Positions 51,402 through 62,640 of a stretch of DNA of 64,000 nucleotides are shown here, piece after piece (positions within the stretch are counted from its first letter, which is position 1; each line of letters starts with the position of its first letter). The stretch is from Cepaea nemoralis (Eukaryota > Mollusca > Gastropoda > Stylommatophora > Helicidae), in assembly GCA_014155875.1 (NCBI GenBank), contig JACEFZ010028298.1, forward strand, positions 115,001 through 179,000. The letters run 5' to 3'. Below the pieces are notes generated by a model. It searched no databases and had not been told where the DNA came from. It saw only the letters and a list, made by a program, of their open reading frames with translations. A program made the position numbers and the translations under genes.

Positions 51402-52132
51402 TATCTCCACATTCATGGCCCATCATTCACCTACCTGATCCACACTAAAACATCACAAACCTATCTTCACACCCCTGGCACAGCATTCAGCCTACCTATC
51501 CACACTAAAACATCACAAAAAATTTTTCACATACATGACCCCTCATTTAGGCCCCACCTTTATCCAAACTAAAACATCACAAAAACCCACTCCACATACA
51601 TGGCCCACCATTCGTCACCTGAATCCCCACTAAAAAATCCCCAAAAATATCTCCACATACCCTGGCCCAAACCCTTCAGCCTACCTGACCAAAACTAAAA
51701 CATCACAACCTATCTCCACACTAAAACACACAAAACCCATCTCCACACACATTTGGGCCCCCCATTCAGCCTACCTGATCCCCACTAAAACATCACAAAC
51801 TATCTCCACATACATGGCCCACCATTCAGCCTACCTGATCCACACTAAAACACACAACCATCTCCACATACATGGCCCACCATTCAGCCTACCTGATCCA
51901 CACTAAAACATCACAAACTATCTCCACATACATGGCCCACCATTCAGCCTACCTGATCCACACTAAAACATCACAACCTATCTCCACATACATGGCCCAC
52001 CATTCAGCCTACCTGATCCACACTAAAACATCACAAACTATCTCCACATACATGGCCCATTATTCAGCCTACCTGATCAACACTAAAACATCACAACCTA
52101 TCGTCACATTCATGGCCCACCATTCAGCCTAC
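51402..52132 (-). repeat. 60-bp minisatellite, right part, starting at the APEH exon donor
   Basis: About twelve units; those at 51790-52132 are nearly identical, while those at 51406-51790 are ragged with extra C and A. The unit next to the exon contains the real 5' splice site, and every other unit repeats it (minus: GATCAG/GTAGGC). Confidence 0.9.
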
Positions 52133-52235
52133 CTGATCCACAAAGGACAATGGTGATCGACTCCACAGGTCATTGAGATGTTTATCATCAGCCAGAGATG
52201 CATACTCAAACTGGAGGCCAGACTGAGCAAACACC
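52133..52235 (-). CDS. APEH: Acylaminoacyl-peptidase, internal exon
   Basis: A 103-bp minus exon between 'gcggttacctctgcag' and GTAGGC. The first G completes Trp (TG+G) from the 31-bp exon at 56316. It reads 'VFAQSGLQFEYASLADDKHL' and 'NDLWSRSPLSFVDQ' and leaves in phase 0 into 'VKTPLLLML'. In the family this segment follows D-I-x-D-W and precedes the V-K-T-P strand; 'W-S-R/K-S-P' is conserved. The last ten exon bases and the donor are the seed of the adjoining 60-bp array. The upstream intron contains a 24-bp array. Confidence 0.92.
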
Positions 52236-52317
52236 CTGCAGAGGTAACCGCACACATCAAACATGTTCACTCAACAATGGAAAGTGCATAAAAACGTGGA
52301 ACTGTGGCAGTATGAAG

Positions 52318-53890
52318 TGTTAGTAAGTAAATAAAATAAAGTGTTTGTAAATAAAATAGTGTAATAAGTAAATAAAATAAAGTGATAGTAAGTAAATAAA
52401 ATAAAGCATTAGTAAATAAAATAAAGCATTAGTAAATAAAATAAAGTGTAATAAGTAAATAAAAAAGTGATAGTAAGAAAATACAATAAAGTGTTAGTAA
52501 GTAAATAAAATAAAGTGTTAGTAAGTAAATACAATAAAGTGTTAGTAAGTAAATACAATAAAGTGTCAGTAAGTAAATACAATAAAGTGTTAGTAAGTAA
52601 ATACAATAAAATGATAGTAAGTAAATACAATAAAATGATAGTAAGTAAATACAATAAAGTGATAGTAAGTAAATACAATAAAATGATAGTAAGTAAATAC
52701 AATAAAATGATAGTAAGTAAATACAATAAAGTGTAAGTAAGTAAATACAATAAAGTGTAAGTAAGTAAATACAATAAAGTGTAAGTAAGTAAATACAATA
52801 AAGTGTAAGTAAGTAAATACAATAAAGTGTAAGTAAGTAAATACAATAAAGTGTAAGTAAGTAAATACAATAAAGTTATAGTAAGTAAATACAATAAAAT
52901 GATAGTAAGTAAATACAATAAAGTGTAAGTAAGTAAATACAATAAAGTGATAGTAAGTAAATACAATAAAGTGATAGTAAGTAAATACAATAAAATGATA
53001 GTAAGTAAATACAATAAAGTGTAAGTAAGTAAATACAATAAAGTGATAGTAAGTAAATACAATAAAGTGATAGTAAGTAAATACAATAAAGTGTAAGTAA
53101 GTAAATACAATAAAATGATAGTAAGTAAATACAATAAAGTGTAAGTAAGTAAATACAATAAAGTGTCAGTAAGTAAATACAATAAAGTGTAAGTAAGTAA
53201 ATACAATAAAATGATAGTAAGTAAATACAATAAAGTGATAGTAAGTAAATACAATAAAGTGATAGTAAGTAAATACAATAAAATGATAGTAAGTAAATAC
53301 AATAAAGTGTAAGTAAGTAAATACAATAAAATGATAGTAAGTAAATACAATAAAGTGATAGTAAGTAAATACTATAAAGTGATAGTAAGTAAATACAATA
53401 AAATGATAGTAAGTAAATACAATAAAGTGTAAGTAAGTAAATACAATAAAATGATAGTAAGTAAATACAATAAAGTGTAAGTAAATACAATAAAGTGATA
53501 GTAAGTAAATACAATAAAGTGATAGTAAGTAAATACAATAAAATGATAGTAAGTAAATACAATAAAGTATCAGTAAGGAAATACAGTAAAGTGTTAGTAA
53601 GTATATACAATAAAGTGTCAGAAAGTAAATACAATAAAGAGTCATAAAGTAATTAAAATACAGTGTCAGTAAGTAAATACAATACAGTGTCAGCAAGTAA
53701 ATACAACAGTGTCAGTAAATAAATACAATAAAGTGTCAGTAAGTAAATACAATAAAGTATCTGTAAGTAAATACAATAAAGTGTCAGTAAGTAAATACAA
53801 TAAAGTGTTAGTAAGTAAATAAATTAAAGTGTCAGTAAGTAAATCAAATAAAATGTTAATAAGTAAATATAATAAGTGTAGTTTAAACAG
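52318..53890 (+). repeat. 24-bp minisatellite 'gtaagtaaatacaataaagt'
   Basis: About 64 units of 'gtaagtaaatacaataaagt' plus 'gata' or 'gtca'. Uniform in the centre, degraded at both edges (plain 'aataaa' units at 52330-52450). It yields false Leu/Tyr-rich frames of up to 313 codons. It lies 80 bp upstream of the APEH exon acceptor at 52235. Rich in AATAAA on plus. Confidence 0.95.
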
Positions 53891-53892
53891 TT

Positions 53893-54125
53893 AGTTTCAT
53901 ATCCTTTACAGGATGTCACAGTCAACACCAACATTTCTTGCTGTTGTGATCTCTTGGCAAGTTTACGTTCACTAGTTCCATTGCTTTCTGAATGACCGGC
54001 ACCCATACCATTTCATTAAAAAACAATGCAAGGCATTCTGCTGCCAAATCACCCACAGCTGTGTTTCGAACGCAGGTATGCGAGATAACGAACTCGCCCA
54101 TAACCCCTTCGCCACGGAGCCGGCA
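53893..54125 (-). mobile_element. SINE B, minus copy
   Basis: 'catatcctttacaggatgtc', 'tcttggcaagtttacgttca', 'cacagctgtgtttcgaacgc' (B box) and 'ccccttcgccacggagccgg'. Inserted in the 24-bp array: a unit remnant 'gtgttagtaagtaaataaaa' follows it. Confidence 0.85.
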
Positions 54126-54149
54126 AAGTGTTAGTAAGTAAATAAAATG

Positions 54150-54292
54150 CTGATGTGTGTGGGTGGCCTTAGTTTGCCATCTCACATGATCATCTGAGCC
54201 TTGGTTTAGGTCTGTGTTCTTTTCTCAATTTTGCCATGAGGCCAAGTTGTCTAGATATGTGTCTTTGCCTTCCCTTTGCTCTTTTCCCACAA
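54150..54292 (-). mobile_element. RTE-like LINE 3' end, minus
   Basis: 'ccatctcacatgatcatctg' to 'gtctttgccttccctttgct' matches 22140-22260 and 27480-27600 in reverse. Minus text includes 'GKEQREGKDTYLDNLA'. Confidence 0.55.
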
Positions 54293-54334
54293 GTATAGTT
54301 TTGAAGGACAAAAATATTCATGGACACAAGTAAC

Positions 54335-54800
54335 TGTAAGATTATAGCATATATGAATCTCAATGTGGAACGATGTGGAAGCAACTAACTTGAAATCTGA
54401 AACATATCAATCTCAATGCGGAACAAATGTAAACTTCAAACAAATATGGATATCAATGTGGAAACATCTAAACTGAATCCTCAGACATATATGAATGTTA
54501 ATGTGGAACAATATGAGAACAACTTGAAACCTCAAACATATATGAATCTCATTGTGAAACAATGTGGAAATATCTAACTTGAAACCTCAGATATATATGA
54601 ATTTCAATGTGGAAACTATAAGCTTCAAAACATATTTGAATTTGGTGTGAATTCAACTTTAAGCTTCAAACATATTTGAATTTCAGTGTGGATACAAATT
54701 TAAACTTCAAACATATATGAATCTCAATGTGAAACAATATGCAAGCAACCAACTTTAAGCTTCAAACATATAAGAATATCAATGTGGCAACAACTAACAT
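54335..54800 (+). repeat. Degenerate ~58-bp tandem repeat
   Basis: Recurring 'aacatatatgaatctcaatg' plus 'tggaacaa' and 'aactaacttgaaacctc'. Strongly diverged units. Confidence 0.75.
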
Positions 54801-55397
54801 TATGCTGCAAAGAAGTACACATTCTCCACTACATCATTTTCTGTCAGCTGACCGAAGGAGTTTGTGGTACTCAGTTTGGCTTTTGTGCGATAGGAATCTG
54901 ACGTCTCCAGACCTCAGCTTAGTGACATTTTCAAAGTTTTTAAAAATACATCTGTAACAATGTCTGTTTTTGTGCACTGAAAAAGGCTTTCTAGATGCAA
55001 CATCCATTCTGTGACTTGTGGTTGTGTTCTCGTACAGCTGTACAATTCCACTTAATGTTTTTGTTGTTTTACTCTGTGTCCCCAGATGGTTGCCACTTTA
55101 ACCCACTATGCCCCAAATTTCCCTTTGTCCTATTATTTTACGTCCTGGATATCCAAGTATTAATTATTTAAATTAACCGAGGCTTAGGATAAGGTGAGTT
55201 AAAGTTCCAGCTGCCTCAGACTAAATGAGTCAAAGATATTTTAATGTTAAACAAGTCTTTTAATGGATAATATGTTAATACAGAGGCTGGGAAAAAGAAG
55301 AGCATTCTGAATAAAATAAACTTTTAAACAAGCAATATAATTTACAAGCAACATCTGTCAATAGAATGAAGTGTATAAGAAAACAAACACATATTAA
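54801..55397. other. Unassigned intronic sequence
   Basis: AT-rich APEH intron. No exon, repeat or element recognised. Confidence 0.3.
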
Positions 55398-55608
55398 CTG
55401 ATTCAGTGCCAAACAGACAGTAAGTATGAACCAACCATGGTGCACAATCAAATGAGCAAGTATTATAATGAAAATTTCCATTTCTAGGATTTGAAATTGT
55501 GGAAGTTGGCAAAACAAAATAAATAGCACGATGACTCGAGTATGGCGATATAATTTTGTCCAAACAGGAGCTCACATTTGATGATATTATCCATCGACAC
55601 TGAATCAC
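55398..55608 (-). mobile_element. MITE K, copy 3, TTAA-flanked
   Basis: The ends CTGATTCAGTGCC and 'cgacactgaatca' are inverted, with TTAA at 55394-55397 and TTAA at 55609-55612. The inside matches copy 1 in reverse orientation ('gtgcacaatcaaatgagcaa'). Confidence 0.7.
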
Positions 55609-55690
55609 TTAATATACAAGCTAGAAGAAAGATGCACATTCTCAATAAAATAAGTCTTTAGACCAGCAAATCTTTTACAAACACATTTAC

Positions 55691-56280
55691 CGCATTTCCC
55701 CGAAAATAAGACCTACCCCTATAATAAGCCTAGCATGATTTTTCAGGATGCTTTTAATATAAGATCTACCCCTAAAATAAGCCCTAGTTAAGATTGTCAG
55801 CTAGAATGAGAGACTTGTTGCCGAATGGCCAGTCGGAGTACAGACGCCACTGGTGCGCACTTGATAATGAACGGATGTGGTTCATAACTCTCACTCAGTC
55901 ACTCATGTGAAATAAAGTTACCAATGCACTATGAGCAGGCTACGTGGACAAGAAATGCGCATTTAAGGAAAGCTTTATTGCTGGAATGAGAGACTGGGGC
56001 CAATGGTTCTACAGGAAATGGAGTTGAAAGAAATTCAGGTCAGAATTTGGGATTTGGAGAGTTATGACGGTGTTCCAGAAGAAGATCACATGACTGTATT
56101 TGAATAAATGTAGGAATTTTGTACATGAATAAATTGTAGATATTTGAATCTGGAAAAAAAAATATAAGACATCCCCCGAAAATAAGCCCTAGTGCAAATT
56201 TTAAAGCTAAAATTAATATAAGTGTATAAGTTTATTAAGTAATAAATATAATTAATATAAGTCTTATGTTCGGGGAAACG
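55691..56280 (+). mobile_element. TIR element with CCCCGAAAATAAGAC ends
   Basis: The left end 'cgcatttccccgaaaataag' plus 'acc' and right end 'taagtcttatgttcggggaa' plus 'acg' are inverted repeats 590 bp apart. Internal copies of 'cccgaaaataagccctagt' occur at both sides. A repeat of this type is familiar from many animal genomes. No transposase frame. It ends 35 bp from the APEH donor at 56315. Confidence 0.65.
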
Positions 56281-56315
56281 TGAGAGCAAGATTTGAATTG
56301 AGCGTGGGCACTTAC

Positions 56316-56346
56316 CAGTCATGAATGTCTGTTGTTGAAAACATTG
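56316..56346 (-). CDS. APEH: Acylaminoacyl-peptidase, 31-bp microexon
   Basis: On minus 'tggctgtttcag' precedes CA-ATG-TTT and the donor is GTAAGT. The two first bases complete Ser (T+CA) from the exon at 63176. The frame reads Met-Phe-Ser-Thr-Thr-Asp-Ile-His-Asp plus TG, which the next exon turns into Trp. The family text here is S-M-x-x-x-T-D-I-x-D-W, so position, phase and residues agree. The exon is too short for ORF-based gene finding and was located by alignment logic. Confidence 0.88.
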
Positions 56347-56544
56347 CTGAAACAGCCACAAATGGAAATAGTGTCATTTAAATAAACAGCTGTAATTTCC
56401 ATGCAAGAGGGACAGTGGAACAGAAACATGTGTGGGAGGATAATGATTTCAGTGGGAGGATAAGTTCAAGAAATGGATGAAAAGGAAGATATCTAACCGT
56501 GCAAGAAATGGTAAGATTATCCCGGAGATTCATTTGCATTTGGA

Positions 56545-58075
56545 GTTACCATGGTTTGAGAGGATTTCCAATGTGCCTAGATGAGACTGAGAGGATTTCC
56601 TATGTGCCTAGATGAGAGAGAGGATTGCCCATGCGCCTAGATGAGAGAGAGAGAGGATTTCCCACGTGCCTAGATGAGAGAGAGAGGATTTCCCATGTGC
56701 CTAGATGAGAGAGAGGATTTCCCATGTGCCTAGATGAGAGAGGATTTCCCATGTGCCTAGATGAGAGAGAGGATTTCCCATGTGCCTAGATGAGAGAGAG
56801 GATTTCCCATGTGCCTAGATGAGAGAGAGGATTTCCCATGTGCCTAGATGAGAGTGAGAGGATTTCCCATGCGCCTAGATGAGAGAGAGGATTTCCCATG
56901 TGCCTAGATGAGAGAGAGGATTTCCCATGTGCCTAGATGAGAGAGAGGATTTCCCATGTGCCTAGATGAGAGTGAGAGGATTTCCCATGTGCCTAGATGA
57001 GAGAGAGGATTTCCCATGTGCCTAGATGAGAGAGAGGACTTTCCATGTGCCTAGATGAGAGAGAGGATTTCCAATGTGCCTAGATGAGAGAGAGGATTTC
57101 CCATGTGCCTAGATCAGAGAGGATTTCCCTTGTGCCTAGATGAGAGAGAGGATTGCCCATGCGCCTAGATGAGAGTGAGAGGATTTCCCATGTGCCTAGA
57201 TGAAAGAGTGGATTTCCCATGTGCCTAGATGAGAGAGTGGATTTCCCATGCGCCTAGATGAGAGAGAAATTCCCATGTGCCTAGATGAGAGAGAGGATTT
57301 CCCATGTGCCTAGATGAAAGAGTGGATTTCCCATGCGCCTAGATGAGAGTGAGAGGATTTCCCATGCACCTAGATGAGAGAGAGGACTTCCAATGTGCCT
57401 AGATGAGAGAGAGGATTTCCAATGTGCCTAGATGAGAGAGAGAATTTCCCATGTGCCTAGATGAGAGAGAGGATTTCCCATGTGCCTAGATGAGAGAGAG
57501 GAGTTTTGATGTGCCTAGATGAGAGAGGATTTCCCATGTGCCTAGATGAGAGAGGATTTCCCATGTGTCTAGATGAGGGAGAGGATTTCCCATGTGCCTA
57601 GATGAGAGAGAGAATTTCCCATGTGCCTAGATGAGAGAGAGGATTTCCCATGTGCCTAGATGAGAGAGAGGAGTTCTGATGTGCCTAGATGAGAGAGGAT
57701 TTCCCATGTGCCTAGATGAGAGAGGATTTCCCATGTGTCTAGATGAGAGAGAGGATTTCCCATGTGCCTAGATGAGAGAGGATTTCCCATGTGCCTAGAT
57801 GAGAGAGAGGATTTCCCATGTGCCTAGATGTGAGAGAGAATTTCCCATGTGCCTAGATGAGAGAGAGGATTTCCCATGTGCCTAGATGAGAGAGAGGAGT
57901 TTTGATGTGCCTAGATGAGAGAGGATTTCCCATGTGCCTAGATGAGAGAGGATTTCCCATGTGTCTAGATGAGAGAGAGGATTTCCCATGTGCCGAGAGA
58001 GAGAGATGAGATGAGAAGAGAGAGAGATGAGAGATGAGAGAGAGAGAGAGAGGAGTTCCCATGTGTCTAGATGAG
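56545..58075 (+). repeat. 27-bp minisatellite 'gagagaggatttcccatgtg'
   Basis: About 56 units of 'gagagaggatttcccatgtg' plus 'cctagat', with scattered GAGAG length changes and a larger inner repetition. The blocks at 57420-57540 and 57600-57720 repeat as a set, as do 57830-57960. The right end dissolves into (GA)n. Confidence 0.95.
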
Positions 58076-58809
58076 AGTGATATTCTGCAAACGACCTGCT
58101 AGACAATGATGTTAACATGGAATATGATCTTCTCTGATTGTCTAAAGGAAGATGACAAGGGATCAGTTTCACGGCCAGACAATGTCACGTAGGGTCCAGT
58201 GCCTGTAAGCCTTGGTAGAAGATTCTAGTTGAGACAGACTGGTCTCACCCAGTCAACAAATGTCAGGAAGAAGAAGGATGCCAACAAGTACAACTATTGC
58301 AGCTCTACTATAAACAGGCATAAGGCAAATACTGTCTAACAAACATATAATGGCCAAATTTAGATGAAGAAGGAGAAGCAGCAGAAGAGGAGGAGGATAA
58401 GGAGAATAACCGAAATGAGAAGAAGCAGAAGAAGGAGGAGGAGCAGCAGCAGCAGCAAAACAGGGTTCTAGTTCAGGTTGTGTTAGAGCAACACGAAACA
58501 ACCTATGAGGTTCTGATGACTAGACTAGACTTAACCAGACTGTGATGGAAGCAGGTGACATGATTATCTAGACATCTCTGTGACCTCTACATGCCAAGGT
58601 AGATGAGAAGTGACAAACTCAGTAGGTACTTGTATAAACAGAAGCTATAAAGATGGCGCTGCTGAAGATACTATGTTAGTCAGTTAGTTTAGTCACAGTT
58701 CCAACTTCAAGACAACAGGTCACCCCAATCTCAAGGCCTTAACAGATCTCTTGCCTATCCGCCATATTGGACCACAAGGTGGAGTGTGCAGTGCTTGGAC
58801 TTCGCATGT
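58076..58809. other. APEH intron sequence with a GGA-rich patch
   Basis: Purine-rich GAAGGAG run at 58365-58455. The rest is unassigned. No exon recognised. Confidence 0.35.
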
Positions 58810-59015
58810 TCAAAACACTTGGCTTTGGAAAGTAATAATTTACTTAATAAGTAAAACACTTGGCTTCGGAAGTGATACTTGACTTAAAAGGTAAAACACT
58901 TGACTTTAGAAAGTAATAATTTACTTAAAAGGTAAAATACTTGGCTTTAGAAAGTAATAATTTACTTAAAAGGTAAAACACTTAAATTCGGGGAGTGATA
59001 ATTTACTTAACAGGT
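58810..59015 (+). repeat. ~43-bp tandem repeat
   Basis: Five units of 'taaaacacttggctttggaa' plus 'agtaataatttacttaa'. Confidence 0.85.
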
Positions 59016-59679
59016 AAACAAACCTCACATCTAATAATTTCTCAGGATTCTGATTGGGCACAAAAATGGAAGTAATTCCTCCCTTGAAGATTCACCAATG
59101 TAAAGACTTATTTTAATGACACAGCAACCAGTACTTGTCAACCATAGGCTAAGGTCTTAAGTCAAAGGTCAGCAAGAACAAATGAAGGGTGAGTGGTTCC
59201 CAAGCAGTGTAGAACAAGTGGGTAGCAGACATGCAAACACAATAAAATATGTGTGTACATAATAAATAAACCTGGTGTTTTGTCTTTAAGGTGTCTCTAT
59301 CAATAAAACTGGTGTTTTGTCTTTACGATGCTTCTATCAATAAAACTGACAGCCATAATACATTTTCATTCCAAATGTGCACTTAAGAAAACTGTCTGGG
59401 AACCAGTGGTATCATACATGCTGATGATAATAACTAAATTGCAAGTTGAAAAATTGCCAGTGTGTCAACGGAGTCCTTAAGGCCAGCTATGAATAGTAAT
59501 ACTGTAACCTACCATGCATGCCCCAGGAGGCAACTAAGGAGGGTTGGCACGGTTGAGCTATACAATCCAACCAACAATGAACACGTCAAAGAAAAGGAAA
59601 GAAAAATAACAGCCAAACAAGATGCAAGGAGGCTCTTCTCCTAGAAAAAGTTTGGCATGAAGAGGAGAAAGCTTTGTGA
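59016..59679. other. Mostly unassigned APEH intron
   Basis: A 42-bp duplication ('ctggtgttttgtctttaagg' and 'ctggtgttttgtctttacga') at 59270-59350. The stretch 59490-59679 probably leads into the LINE fragment that follows. Confidence 0.35.
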
Positions 59680-59829
59680 GCCTCAATTTTCAAATTTTCC
59701 CCTTTCACCTAAGAAAACCTCCATAGTTGGCACCTACAATGTTAGAACTATACATGAAATGGAAAAGGCTGGTAGTCTTGGCATCAGGCGATTGAGGGCC
59801 TATGCTCTTAAAAAGTCTTAAAAGTCGAG
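59680..59829 (+). mobile_element. LINE endonuclease N-terminal remnant
   Basis: The frame 'KTSIVGTYNVRTIHEMEKAG', 'SLGIRRLRAYALKKS' has the T-x-N-V-R-T start of an AP-type endonuclease. It is cut after about 35 residues at a reversed SINE C. Confidence 0.55.
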
Positions 59830-60035
59830 AGGATAGACTTCATTGCACCGGGTTTTATCACATATGGCTAGATCTCTTTCTGCGGGACAACCGGTCGAAA
59901 GCATCGCACAAAGCACGAACTCTGTAGCTCCAGTGAGGACCCCCAGGAGTCTCAGAGAAAAATGCACTCTAACCCACAACCTTTGGAGCGTGAGGAAAAC
60001 AGCTTGACCACTTCGATACGCAGACTCCAGGCAGA
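59830..60035 (-). mobile_element. SINE C, minus copy
   Basis: 'gaggatagacttcattgcac', 'gcatcgcacaaagcacgaac', 'gagtctcagagaaaaatgca' and 'cacaacctttggagcgtgag' in reverse. It provides the closest match to the 36-bp array unit at 10771. Confidence 0.8.
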
Positions 60036-60049
60036 AGAAGAAAACTTAA

Positions 60050-60275
60050 GGACTCACGCACAAGAAGAAAAAGAAGTAGAGAATCAAAACAGTCTAATAC
60101 CACAGGGATGTCTCCACAACCATACATGGCAAATTTGCACATAAGCATTCTTATATTTTTCTTGGCCTAATGTGAGGTGTCAGGTTTGTTTAAATTTGAA
60201 ACCGCCCTGATGCAGATCAAACCCAAGACCACCCTTATGGCAGAGGAGCGTCTAACTGCTACACTATCATGGAAC
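60050..60275 (-). mobile_element. SINE G (tRNA-derived), minus copy
   Basis: On minus the head 'ccatgatagtgtagcagtta' has an A box and 'gtcttgggtttgatctgcat' a B box. The body ends in 'ccctgtggtattagactgtt'. The body recurs without the head at 60775-60890. Confidence 0.65.
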
Positions 60276-60774
60276 TGATACGCTATGAGACATTTTTCTC
60301 AGTAAGACCTGAGAACAGCACCGTTTCACCTGCATCTAGAAGCTTTTGTCTACTTCACTCCTTGCTCCACATAATTCTGAAGCGCTAATCATATAATTTT
60401 CTATTTCTTCTACCACCTGTGCTGTCTTTCCCAATTCGCATATAGTTCTACCATTTCAGGTACTGGGGATTTCCCTGGATGAAAGGAGGTTGATGGGCAA
60501 TCCTTCCAGCCTACTCTCCATTGCTTCACACCTCTGCTAGAAAACTCTATTTTAATTTTGGCTGTTGAGGTATTTTTATTTCCTTATCTTTAGACTTCAT
60601 CACTGCTGGGATTTTGCACCTGGTTTTCTATGGGATTTAGTAGCCAGTTTCATTCGTTTGTTCGTTCATTCATTAGTTTCCTCTTACAACATGCACAGCA
60701 GGTTAGTGTTCCTATTCCTTGCTTCCCTTCAAGTCCATGTAACACACGGGCCAAGCAATCTTACAATACAGATT

Positions 60775-60890
60775 ATAGAAAGCAGAGAAATGAGAAGAAA
60801 AAAAAGCCTTACGCATCAGGGATGTCTCCATTACTGTATTTGGCTGCAAATGTTCACACAAGTATTCTTATATTCTACTGGTTAAAGGAA
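60775..60890 (-). mobile_element. SINE G body fragment, minus
   Basis: 'catcagggatgtctccatta' to 'cacacaagtattcttatatt' matches 'cacagggatgtctccacaac' to 'gcacataagcattcttatat' at 60100. Confidence 0.55.
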
Positions 60891-60927
60891 GGTAAGGTAA
60901 TTAATTCAACAGGACAACAAAATATTC

Positions 60928-61740
60928 TTCTTCTTCCTCTTCTTCTTCTTCTCCTCCTCCTCATTCTTCCTCTTTTTCTCCTCCTCCTCCATCCTCTTCT
61001 TTGTTCACTGCTTGGTCTGGTGTACACACCAGTGATCGTGACTCTCAAATCCTCTCTCTAATTAACTTTAAGTCACATCATTCTTTGCAATAGTACTAAA
61101 AGTAGGTTGCAGTTATTTTCTACATGCTGCTGGAGACTGCATGATGTGGTGAAGCATGATTTGTCCCTTGCTAGTTGATAAGGCATGATGATGATGATGA
61201 TGATGATGATGAATTACTTTCTGAGACGTTTCCATATCATATAAGGCAAGTTATCCTTACCACTGTACCTATAATTGCACTACAAGTTGTCCTTGATACC
61301 TCTAATTGCACCACAAGTTGTCCTAGGCACCACACCTATAACTGTATCCTCAGCCTAGGCCACCTAAAGCAATGACCAAGTCTGTTACACTATTCAGCTG
61401 CACCTCGCTATAACAATCCTGTTATGACTTCACATAACCCTGACTGGGGCCTAAAAAAGGGAACTCCACGCCTGTCCCTGAGCTGTCCTGCAGGCTAGCA
61501 AAGCGAAGGAAGTATCTTACATCATTTATTGATAGGTTTTACTCTATTCCACTATCTATATTCCAGAATATTAATGTCATACATATATTTTGCCTGTTCT
61601 CTAATTGAAATCAACAAACATGAATAAACAAGCTATATGTACCCAACAGAGTACTGGGCAGGCAGAGACATCTAAAATACTTTCCTTCATGTCCCTCAAT
61701 CCATACATCACTTCATTCCCTCATCTCCTGGCATGTTCAT
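60928..61740. other. Pyrimidine tract and unassigned intron
   Basis: (TTC/CTC)n at 60928-60995 and (GAT)n at 61186-61213. The latter follows 'gataaggcat', like the tail of an RTE-like LINE. A 40-bp duplication with 'ccacaagttgtcctaggcac' occurs at 61270-61340. No exon recognised. Confidence 0.4.
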
Positions 61741-62075
61741 CATTATCATGTGCCATACTGAGCAGCACAGCTCATCATGTCCCTACACAAACACATGCCC
61801 TCGGTGTTCTTGGTATGTTCTATGGTTGTTCATCTTCCATACCACTTTACTGTCACATTCAGAGATGTGCTCAGTACATAAGACTTCAACAAGCATTTTT
61901 TCAAGTTTGTTTTCCCTAGTCTTTGACACCCTCCTCCCCCCAGTCCACCCACAAGGCAGTAGGTTTATGTCTCTTTTCATCTGGTTCCTATCCCTAGACC
62001 TGTCTGACATATGAGATCCTACCAGTGGAGTGGCTGCGCAACTGTCAGCACAGCTCTTGGGGTCATTGGAACACA
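61741..62075 (-). mobile_element. Possible RTE-like LINE 3' end, minus
   Basis: Begins with 'catcattatcatgtgccata', the reversed tail and last codons seen in other copies. An open minus frame of 97 codons continues, with weak similarity only. Confidence 0.35.
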
Positions 62076-62231
62076 CACACCTCTACCTCTACAAATAATA
62101 ATATAACCAAGACTGACCTCTGACCTGACACTATACAAACACACACATGGGGATCAATGAAACTGTAGAGCTCCAGCCACTCATGTCTCAGACAATCTGA
62201 TGTATATTATGCTCCTCTAACTCCCACTCCA

Positions 62232-62366
62232 TCACAGTGAGAACAATCATAAACCAGAAGGTCATCACAGAGAGAACAATCATAAACCAGAAGGTCATCA
62301 CAGAGAGAACAATCATAAACCAGAAGGTCATCACAGAGAGAACAATCATAAACCAGAAGGTCATCA
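62232..62366 (+). repeat. 33-bp tandem repeat
   Basis: Four identical units of 'cacagagagaacaatcataa' plus 'accagaaggtcat'. Confidence 0.95.
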
Positions 62367-62399
62367 ACAGTTTAGATGATGGAGAGAACGGTTTTAAAA

Positions 62400-62640
62400 G
62401 GCAAGAGAATTAATTTCATAATTGCAACGGGTTTTATCCCAAATAGCCCGGCCTCTTTCCCCAGGGCGACATTCTGAAAGCGTCGCATAGAGCATGAACT
62501 CCGTAACTCCAGCAACAACCACCAGGAGTCTCTGATAAAACTACACTCATGAACTGAATGATGTAGTCTGAAATTGAGCCCACAACCTTCGGAGTGTGAG
62601 GCAGGTGACATAACCACTTTGCCACAGAGAAAGTGGAGAG
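62400..62640 (-). mobile_element. SINE C, minus copy
   Basis: 'gggttttatcccaaatagcc', 'gaaagcgtcgcatagagcat', 'cacaaccttcggagtgtgag' and the head 'cataaccactttgccacaga'. Nearly complete. Confidence 0.85.

Noticed and set aside
52409..53696. 313-, 252- and 176-codon Leu/Tyr/Ile-rich ORFs suggesting membrane proteins
   Set aside because: All are overlapping frames of the 24-bp array; hydrophobicity comes from the AT-rich unit.
56545..58075. CRISPR-like appearance of 27-bp direct repeats
   Set aside because: Units are head to tail with no unique spacers; the context is an animal intron. The same holds for the other arrays.
62030..62095. Possible minus-strand exon with donor CTG/GTAGG
   Set aside because: Does not match the APEH segment expected between 63176 and 56346, which already join in perfect phase. 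Overlaps a possible LINE end.
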